From contig NC_064045.1 in the NCBI RefSeq assembly GCF_932526225.1, positions 6,151,498 through 6,215,497 of the forward strand: DNA of 64,000 bases. The letters run 5' to 3'. Position numbers and translations under genes: made by a program. The DNA comes from Nematostella vectensis (taxonomy: Eukaryota; Cnidaria; Anthozoa; Actiniaria; Edwardsiidae). A model generated the notes under the pieces. It saw nothing but the letters and a program-made list of their open reading frames with translations, made no database searches and had not been told where the DNA came from. This document shows, in pieces, positions 47,772 to 64,000 of the stretch (within the stretch, counting starts at the first letter, position 1; each line of letters opens with the position of its first letter).

Positions 47772-48560
47772 TAAAAGCGGAGCTCCAAACGACCTAATCT
47801 TTGCTAATTTTCGCTTGATAATAAATATTATTAATGATATTAAATATTATTATATTTCTGTTTTTGACGACGTCAACGATTTCACAGATCACGCGACCAA
47901 CTTATTAAGCCCCCTTCCCCCCACATCTACATGACACATAACAAGTTTAGTTGTCATACGATGTTTCGACGTCAGGGTCGTAATCGATGACGTCACATGA
48001 CCATCACATTGCACCCCACTTGAAACATACACCTACAGATTTTTGTTTTTGTTTCTTTAATGAAATATATATATTTTTTTTATTTTAATGACGTCAGCAT
48101 ATTTTTTTCTAGTGACGTCATTGATGACGTCACAATCACGTGACTATATCGGTGCACCCCCCATAACACCTTCATGACACATACCAAGACTGGTTGTTAT
48201 ATGATGTTTCGTTCATTAGATATGTATATTTTTGTTCTTAATGAAATCATAATAGTTTTCCTTTTAGTGACGTCCTCGATGACATCACAAATCACGTGAC
48301 CATATTTTTGCAACCCCCCTTGAGACAAACATGACACCTGCCAAGTTTGGTTGTGAAACGTTTCTTTCAAGAGATATGAATGTTTTTGCTTTTAATCACG
48401 TTTTTTTCTTTGAGGTCATCGATGACGTCACACAACACGTGACCATATTGTTGCATCCCCATTGACACCTACATTAAACCTATATCGAGTTTGGTTGCCA
48501 TACGATGTTTCCTTTGTGAAATAGAAAGATTTTTTTATACGCGTGGGAGCTCCGCTAAAA
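47772..48560. mobile_element. Inverted-repeat element carrying CRE/E-box tandem units
   Basis: The ends AGCGGAGCTCC (about 47777) and GGAGCTCCGCT (about 48546) are complementary. Inside are about four diverged units of roughly 140-150 bp, each with GATGACGTCACA, then ATCACGTGACCATAT, then TTGCA plus a C-rich block, then GGTTG and CATACGATGTTTC. No protein is encoded. Confidence 0.65.
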
Positions 48561-49286
48561 TGTTAACATAAATCAGGAACTTCCATTGAGACAGTGTTTG
48601 TCACTGGTCATTCGGGCCGTTTGAAGGTCTTTCACACTGAAATAATGTTACTAAAGAAAATCAATAGCTTTCACTGTTAAACTTGAAGTCTTATTTACAA
48701 TTCATCACAAAATATTATTCCACGCACTGTATAGATACGAATGATATTTAAGGCAGCGTCTATAAATATTTTTACTCCAATTTCTTGTGTCTACTTATAT
48801 GTATATATCAGTATGATATTTGTGGAACACGGTGGGTAAAAAAATGGCCCTGTTTTCCTTTGTTTTCGTATGTGGAGGTTATTATCGTAACAAAGAAGCG
48901 GGCAGTTCCTATTACTTCCAGGAGGTTCACTTTTGACAACGACCTGATCCCGACTTTTTCCGGAAGTGATAAGGAATGTACATCGACCACTGACAATAAC
49001 AACGGGTAGCAACCAGAAGCAATACACGTGACACGCAGGTTATACATTGTGACTTGCTTCAAGAGTCTGTCGGTAGAAAACAAATCTGTAAAAAACTACT
49101 TATATCAAGCTACTCAGCAAAGCAATTCGAGTCACATTTTTCGGATACCAATAGCAAATTTATTTGCATACATGTTTGGCGAGTGGGGTGTTTCCTCCTT
49201 TGCCATTGGTTCAAATGATAATGATACGTTTGTGTAAGACCCAAAGCACTTATATCTATTGTTGTGGAAATCCCGCTTGACTTGAA
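48561..49286. other. Upstream region of the DUF229-like gene
   Basis: No gene supported. The presumed promoter lies here; no clear TATA box was recognised. Confidence 0.4.
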
Positions 49287-52200
49287 ATGGATGAATTTGA
49301 AATCAGTCGCCAAAGGTCAGGAACCGGTCTCATAGCGATGCTGGTGAGTAGTAAAAACACATTTTATAAAGAGATGTTGAGATGCTAGAGAAGCAAAAAT
49401 AAGCACTTTACTTCGATTTAAGCATAATCAAAGATGTCTCCTAGTTTCAGGTCTCAAAGAAATTAAGGTATTTCAATGCAACAAGTCATACGCGAGCTTA
49501 GTCCTAAAGGAATTTTGGCGAATTTAATTTTAATTTGTTCAGTTACTCAAGAGCGATTTATTAGCAATTTATTGTTTCAAAAACCCAATATTCTCATCTG
49601 GCCTTTACACAGATTAGCTATAAACGTAATATCTACGACAAAGGCAAAGGTGTATTTAAATCTATGGTACATCAAAACATCTTTGATGTTTCTCTGAAGA
49701 TGAGGAGTAAGTAGAGGGAGAGTACCGGGATTCCTGTGGTCGCCATCAAAAAGTGCTCGTCTAGATTATAGAACCCGCACTTTATGACGGCAATATCCAA
49801 GTGTAAAAACCAGATAAGCCCATCTTGGACTAGGCTGTTATCTGTTGCTGATTAGGAGAAATTAGGAGAAATAACCTAGCATTATACAAGAAATCATGCG
49901 CCCTGATTGGCTGTGTTTCTTGTGGTCTATCAGGTCTAGACCCTTGCTCACGGCGCGCGCGCGATAAGAATATAAAAAAGTGGAACTAAAACGGTGATGA
50001 TTCGAACAAGGGAGCCGGGCTTATGGGAGCGCTTATTGGTGGTGGTGGTGGTGGTCTGAATCGATTGAGAACAAAACTTTATTTGAAACGATAGTAAAAA
50101 TGTTGTTAACGGCAAATATTGTTAACAATCGACCCGAATAACTCGAAAATCTTCACGCTCGAGTTAGTGGAAGTGCTGTATATATATATACAGTTATGTA
50201 TATAGTGTATATGGAGATGTTGCAAGATTTTCTTCTGTACTTTTATTCTATACTAGTTTATTTCATCGCCTCTGTTAAAAGTCGTTTAACTAGAAAAAGC
50301 GCATTTGGTTCAAGTAGTTTTGGAAAATTGCGTTTAATTAGATAACACCATTGAGGTGTGGATAACGTACGTGATTTTTTTTTTTTGGGGGGGGGAATTA
50401 ATTCTGACTGGATGAGTGATTGAATTGTCTTTAATACGCACTCTTTTGTCTTGTTCTCAGAAGCGTAAATTCGCCGTGCTGATCAGCTTTGCAGTGGCTT
50501 CTGTCATCGTACTGCATCTCCTTAGCAACAATCACGAGCCTTATGACCGAACACGTGTGCAACACGTGATCATAAAGACGCGTCACCACAACAACATACG
50601 AGGTAAATCCATTGCAAAACTCACCTTTCAATGCTTTAGTGGAAAGTTTACCCTAATAGAACACAACACGTGTCACGTTCTATGTTTGGGCGACCCATAA
50701 TGAGGATTAGCGGTTTAGGGTGGCCCCTACGCTTAATGCTATGTTTGCACCATTAAAAATGTAAAAGAAAAAAGTATGATGGAAAACCCCATAAACGACG
50801 CAACGAGCATTCCCGTATCCCATTCTAAGGAAACCCCCTCCCCCCGACCACGCCCAATGTGGTGTCCCATGATAATGACCACCTTTTGCATGGCAAGATC
50901 TCATGTAATGCAGAGAGCGAATAAAAAAAGGTCTGTGGGTAATATCCAAGCCGTAAACATACAATTTATCTTTACCTTTCCTCGAACTAATAATAACAGA
51001 AAAAACATAAAGTTTTCCTATACTAAACTATCGTTTCTCTCTATTGAAGGGGCAATTTATCGATTTGATAGAGATGAATTGCGACAAGACAAGCCTGGCG
51101 ACTATGAAGGTGAAATTGGTCACCCTGTGGTAATGGGAGACCAAAGGCATCTTGAGAAAAGAATGTCATTGATGATGGCTCCACAGGCTGATACCACAGG
51201 GAGCCCAGGCGGTGCAGAACACGAGAATGAGAAACTGTTTCCTCTAGCTGATGCACCGGGTGAAGCCACAGGTGGCTTAAAAAGCGAACATAATAGTCTT
51301 GAGATACCTAGTGTGAATGTAACGAAATATGAGGGCACTCATGAAACCACAGGAAACCTAAACGCCGAGGAGAAATACCATAAAAATAATGAGAACGTTT
51401 TAGATGCATCTGAGCTCACAGAGAGAGAACAAAAACAAACAGAGAATGATCAACTAGAGGATAAGACTACACAGACTACAGAAACCCCCCAAAAGCCGAA
51501 ACAGCATGATGTAGCCGAAACCAACGTAAACACACGAAGACGGAAAAAAGAAAACGCGCGCTTCAAAGATGAGGCTACAGGAAGCTCAAGAAAACAATCA
51601 AGCGATGACGATGTTTACAACACAGGCTACCCGGGCAAGGATAAATTTGAGTCGTGGTCTGAAGATGACTCTGACGTCACAGATGAAAGTGATGATGCGA
51701 TCTCAGGTCCCGGTACACAGAAAACTACGCCAAATGGAAAGCAATATAAAGCTCAGTATAAAGATGATGACGAACACGTGCGTAGAAAGAGAACGGTTCA
51801 AAAAAGTAAATCGCACTCCCATCATAACGAAAGAGCAAAAAATGTAAAACAAAGCTCTAAGCCGCGAGGGCAGGCTGTTGCTGGAAGGCAAATTGAAAGT
51901 TGTTCTAATAATAATCTAGGAATATCTTCGGAGGCAAATGTGTCCTTGGACGAGCAAATCACATGTTTGCCATACCAATGGAGTGAAAAAGAATGCCAAG
52001 TCCCAAGGAAATATTTCGGTACCTACGATCTTCACTCAAAACCACCTAGTTGCAGCAATAAACCATCTCCGGAAATTTGTACTATAACGACAACATATCG
52101 ATTCAGTGCCGAAGATGATGTCAGTTTTGAGTGCGATCAGGATTCCTGTGGGGACAGGAAAGTGCTGCTTGGTTGTCGCGATAAGGATTATGGGACGGTT

Positions 52201-54177
52201 CCGGATAAACGCGATTGGTCAATCTTCCAGACGGTTGAGGATCTGGCGGAAGAGCTTCCGAGACTTGTAAAACAAAACTCGAAACTGGGTTTCAATTTTT
52301 GCTTCTTAAAATGCTCCGGTGACGAGAATGAGCAAGCGCTCATTTTCCCGCCAATTCTAAAACATTACCGCAAAGCGTCACGTGACTCAAAAATAAACGT
52401 GAATATTTTATTAGAGGACGCGATATCAAGGCCACATTTTTACCGCTCTCTACCGCAAACTGTAGAAGCCTTGCATGAGGTTGAACGTAATTCCGTCGCT
52501 AAGCTACTCGACTTTGAAATTTTCCAGAGTGTCGCGTCCTACACGTTTCAAAATTTGCGGATCCTTTTTGCAGGCAAGGAGCTGTTGAAAGCTGGTACGG
52601 ATAACGCGCATCGCGATAACGGGATGGACCGGTTTTTTAACCGGTTTAGGAGCAACGGTTATCAATCATTCGTTCAGGAAGATTTATGCTTTTTTGACAC
52701 TTGGGGCTCTGCTGCCTCACCGACTTATAAAGACAAAGTGAAGCCGTTTACGGATGAGTTCAAGGCTTATATGGGGGCCTATAAAAACGCTACGGAGCGA
52801 TATACGGATAACGGAGGATTGACACATTTTGCCTGTGAAAGTCTTATTTCTCTTGGGTTTACTAACCCTTTCAAAAATCTCCCTAAGGTTTGTTGTAACG
52901 GGAGGTTTACCAGTGAGTACTTAATGGATTACATTGCACAGTTCTTGGAAAGCGTTGAAAGGGACAAAAAAGCCGCTCCAGCGGTAATGTACACGCATCT
53001 GAACTCTGCGCACGAGAGCTCAGGAAAGCGCATACGCTCTGACGATAAACCACTGGCCAAACTTGTGCGACGCATGGCAAATTTGGAGAATACACTGACC
53101 ATATTGTTGTCCGATCATGGCTCAAAGACAATGAGCTACGCGTATGAGACATTTCAAGGTCAAATAGAGACGTTTTCTCCCTTCATGTTTATCATAGTGC
53201 CAGAAGCCGTGGCCAAGAAACTCGGCTCTGAAAAACTTAAGAATCTAATCTCAAACCAAAAGCGTTTGGTTGGCATATTGGACCTGCACGAGTTATTATT
53301 AGGCGTTCTACATCCATCACATGATAGACCTGCAAGTGGGTTGCTAGGGAAAATACCTAGAAACCGGACATGCGCAGAAATAGTAGGTCTGTCGTCCGAG
53401 GCATATTGTCGCTGTCGAGGCTGGAATCATTTTATCGATCCTCGGTCCCAAACGGTTCGGTGGTTGGCGGAGATAGCCCTAGGTGAAATCAACAATAGGA
53501 TCTCCGCGCAGTATATGAATGGCAGCGATTCAAGGAGGGAGGGGTACGGTTCGTGTGCTCGCTTTGTCGGAAAATCCGTCGAGCGGGCACGACAGCAGTT
53601 TTCGGGAAACTATATTTTTACAACTCTTAACCTCGTTTTAAAGCCCGCATGGGGTGTTGCGAACGACGAGAGATTTGAAGTTCGGTTGAGTCACTCCTCC
53701 ATTGCGCGCTCTCATAACGTGGAAGTAGTTAGTATCACGCGGATAAGTCGGTATGGCTTGTACGAAGCATGTGTCGATAAAAGCGTGGACGTCAGGCTGT
53801 GCGCATGCGCAAGCAAAAAGAGCAAAAAGCGCGTGGGTCGACCTGACATTGCGCAACTCATGCGCGCAAAGCACTTTGGGATACAGACCGAGGTGCGCAA
53901 TTTAAACTCCAAATGCTTGATATTCGGGGTGAGAAAATTTAAGAGTAGAGCAATGAAAAAGATGCAGACCAGAGTGTTGGGATATGAGATCGCCAACAGT
54001 TGCAAAAGGACTGCGTTTGTAGTGAAGTTGGGAGGGACTTCTCGGAAATCACAGATTTCTCGGAAGTTGCCGTTTACTTTCCGTGTTCAGCCAAGAACTA
54101 TATCATTTCTCTACTCGGTGAAAAACGCTTGGAGATATGGCAGCTTTAGACCGTTAGTAATGTTGACCCGTGAATAA
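49287..54177 (+). CDS. DUF229-like type II membrane protein (alkaline phosphatase/sulfatase fold), three exons
   Basis: Exons 49287-49343, 50461-50602, 51050-54177; 3327 nt, 1108 residues, frame kept at both junctions. Exon 1 encodes a short cytoplasmic head (MDEFEISRQRSGTGLIAML). Exon 2 encodes the signal anchor KRKFAVLISFAVASVIVLHL (about residues 20-40). Residues about 85-345 are low complexity, rich in Glu, Lys, Asp, Ser and Thr. From about 400 the globular part follows: LLEDAISRPHFYRSLPQTVE (about 520), NGYQSFVQEDLCFFDTWG, VMYTHLNSAHESSGKR and TILLSDHGSKTMSYAYET (DHG near 755), which match the DUF229 pattern. A basic C-terminal region of about 230 residues has a Cys-rich module. The enzymatic activity of this family is not firmly known. 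The TAA stop overlaps an AATAAA. A wrong start within intron 2 would extend the long frame upstream to 50776. Confidence 0.85.
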
Positions 54178-54287
54178 ATAGGCGCGGAGTGATGCGGTGA
54201 TCAACGACACAACAAAGGGCTTTTCTCGATTTTCCGATCTCTATTCAGGCCCTTTTTAGGGGTGGCCTTGGATGTGGGAGCATTCCA

Positions 54288-54386
54288 TCGTACATCATCA
54301 TGACACGCTTCTCGCCACATCATGACACGCTCCTCGCCACATCATGACACGCTCCTCGCCACATCATGACACGCTCCTCGCCACAT
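54288..54386 (+). repeat. 22-bp minisatellite
   Basis: About four to five copies of ACATCATGACACGCTCCTCG followed by CC, beginning about 110 bp after the DUF229-like gene stop. Confidence 0.95.
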
Positions 54387-54593
54387 TATGCGAAGTTTAA
54401 AGTGACAGAAGCACCCTACCCATGATGCATTGCCACAGCACCAATTTTTTCAACATGTTTACAAATTCTGAAAATATTGTACACGGTATACGAAATTATC
54501 TAATTATAGAAATAAAATAAAGTCTAAGCTTTATACATCGATTATTTCGTATACTTCATACATGGCAATAATAATGCAATATCTCATGGAGCA

Positions 54594-54920
54594 GCGGCGT
54601 AGCCAGGATTTTTAACATGAGGTGGCACAAAATGCAGGCGCATACACAGGGGGTTGCGCAGGGCCCTCACCCCCCCCCCCCCCCCTTGGCGACCAAAAGT
54701 GGGTCATTTCTTATTAAGGAATCTTCAAATACTTATGCTTTTTCCATATGATTTCAATGACTGCGTACCCTCCCCCCCCCCCCCCCCCCTCAGTCAATCC
54801 TTGGTTCGCACCTGAAAGGCCCTTTCAAGGTATTTTCTCCTGCATTTTTAGATGATGTTTCATAAATTTACTGTACTTTTGGCTGCTAGAAGGGGGCTCT
54901 GGGCCACCCCCTGGCTACCA
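54594..54920. mobile_element. GCGTAGCCAGG-type inverted-repeat element, copy 1
   Basis: Starts GGCGTAGCCAGGATTTTTAA, ends with GGCCACCCCCTGGCTACC. It shares AGATGATGTTTCATA, TACTGTA and GGCTGCTAGAAGGG with the copies at 57042 (inverted) and 62316. Confidence 0.75.
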
Positions 54921-56541
54921 TATGAAGAAACCGTTGTGGGTTTAGGGGTCTGGTACCGAGGAATTTTCGTTTCTTTTCAGAGGCCTTCTCTATTAACTAA
55001 AGATGGTCACATTATTGATTTTCTCTTCTGAATACAATTGATAAATTTTGCGAAGCACCTGCGGTACGGCAGCCTTAAAATGACAAGAATCATGTATGTT
55101 TTCCAAATAAGGAATATATTAGTTTCCTTATATGGAAGTGACCGCGTCTGGAAAAAAAACGACAATTTTTGGCTAAATTTTCTTGACATGTTCCCTGTGG
55201 AGAGGATGTTGTGTCTCCTTTAAACACTGTACAGTAGAAAAAGTTGGACATCGGAGAAGCTAATATCTGTATCTTGAAAGAACTACTGAACCTTGGATTT
55301 TTTCCAGCGTAGGTCAGTGATAGAATCAAGAGCTTGATGTTAATACCAGACGCTACCCCCCCCCCCCCCAAAAAAAAAAAAAAAAAAAAGGTAATAAATG
55401 AGGATAAGCGCTTAATACTAATACGTGGTCTGTCTGGAGGATGTTATACAGGCCATACCGTTTGATATTAGCTTAGGCAGACATGAGGTCCCGATACCGG
55501 GGTTTATCTTATTTTGCCCATTGTATATTAGACTACCTAACCATCAAAAAACTTGTTTCATATTGAACACCAAGGCAAGTCTTACTACAAAAACTCGTTT
55601 CATAATGCTCGTTGTTTAATAAAGTTCTATCGGACACAAGGACAAGAAGGGGAGAACGGGAAAGGCGCCGATTATTGAATACAATAAAGCAATAAAGGAT
55701 ATCCTTCAAGTCGAAGTACTCACATTTTCACTTGGCACAAATCATTACACCAATTAATTAATTAATTGGTTAATCAAAACATCAATACTAACCTCGAACT
55801 AGCGCCAACCAAACTAAACATTCAACTATAAACAAGTCAGAGTCCAAGAGGATAAAATAAATACAGGAACAAGCGATATTGAAAGCGAATCAAGAGACCA
55901 TGATGTATATCATGGTCACTTGAAGCAAATACAATACAGGTATCTCACGTGGTTACGACACATTAAAACATTATTCCATGCCATCCACAGACTAGATATT
56001 GAATAATCTGCGGAATCATCCACGTGAATTCCAAGAGACATAATAGATTTTAGCTTTCGTCTGTCAAAAGCCTTGAGCTGTTTTATTTTTTCATGCCCCA
56101 GGTGAGACGGCAATTGTTTTTTTCAGAATCTGATTTATGTTCCCGCTTCCTCGAGGACTGGGAGGACTTTTGTATTTTCCACAGGTAGTCCGAACCACAG
56201 ACTTCACCTCTAATAATTACATTAATCTCCTTAAAAGAACAAGATAAAAAAAAAATAAAGGGGAGTAGTGAGTGACCTAGTCATAACCAAGAGAGCATAT
56301 TTTATGCTCTCCTGTTGTAACCTAGTAATGATAGATAGGAAATAAAATATGCGACTCTTTTCCTGTCCAAAGCACAGGCATCCCATCAACCGCGAGAAGA
56401 CTGGGTCGGCCTTGGAATTGCAGGGGGAGCTGAAAAGATCGAATTTGAATCAATCTTTCAAAGGAACAAAAACAAAAATCTCAATGATTTAGAATTGGAA
56501 AGTTATTTAATCCTTCTCTGGTGGCCATCTATCATTCTGGG

Positions 56542-64000
<7,459 letters not shown>

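Larger units (their letters stand above)
54178..56541. other. Intergenic between the DUF229-like gene and GPS1
   Basis: Contains a 22-bp minisatellite, a GCGTAGCCAGG-type element, poly-C tracts (54670-54690, 54770-54788) and a poly-C/poly-A junction at 55360-55390. No gene supported. Confidence 0.5.

Noticed and set aside
50776-51049. N-terminal extension of the large DUF229-like frame
   Set aside because: It lies in intron 2; the acceptor at 51049 joins in phase to the membrane-anchor exon 50461-50602, and the extension lacks a signal or anchor of its own.

Overview
The window is animal nuclear DNA. Genes are split by short GT-AG introns, proteins carry metazoan-specific domains (netrin, Qc-SNARE, xylosyltransferase, COP9 signalosome subunit 1), and the intergenic space is filled with minisatellites, short inverted-repeat elements and Penelope-like retroelements. 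Compact introns, a one-exon rhodopsin-type receptor and a DUF229-like membrane protein point to an anthozoan cnidarian, most likely a sea anemone such as Nematostella. The species call is inference.

Layout. 543-5515 (+): complete nine-exon syntaxin-8 (STX8). 5.9-12.8 kb: repeat-rich spacer with inverted-repeat elements, a CCAAT-box minisatellite and one small unassigned ORF. 12920-14188 (+): intronless class A GPCR. 15436-24606 (-): complete six-exon netrin (laminin N-terminal domain, three LE domains, NTR domain); its large first intron holds a 1.1 kb array of a 22-bp repeat. 24.6-33.2 kb: gene-poor. 33173-41501 (-): complete ten-exon protein O-xylosyltransferase. 41.5-49.3 kb: a 1 kb long-TIR element, a small single-pass membrane protein gene (-), a broken Penelope-like element and an inverted-repeat element whose interior is an array of CRE/E-box units. 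49287-54177 (+): three-exon type II membrane protein with an alkaline-phosphatase/sulfatase-like DUF229 domain. 56542-62600 (+, running off the window): first eight coding exons of COP9 signalosome subunit 1 (GPS1/CSN1), with a decayed antisense Penelope-like element in intron 2.

All exon chains were assembled by hand from splice sites, reading phase and remembered family sequence. Each keeps frame across every junction. The genes are unrelated housekeeping and developmental loci rather than an operon-like system. The most notable non-genic features are three intact-looking hammerhead ribozyme motifs in the Penelope element repeats, a minisatellite that carries the 3' splice site of a GPS1 exon, a partial netrin exon duplicate with an intact donor, and several uncharacterised TIR elements.
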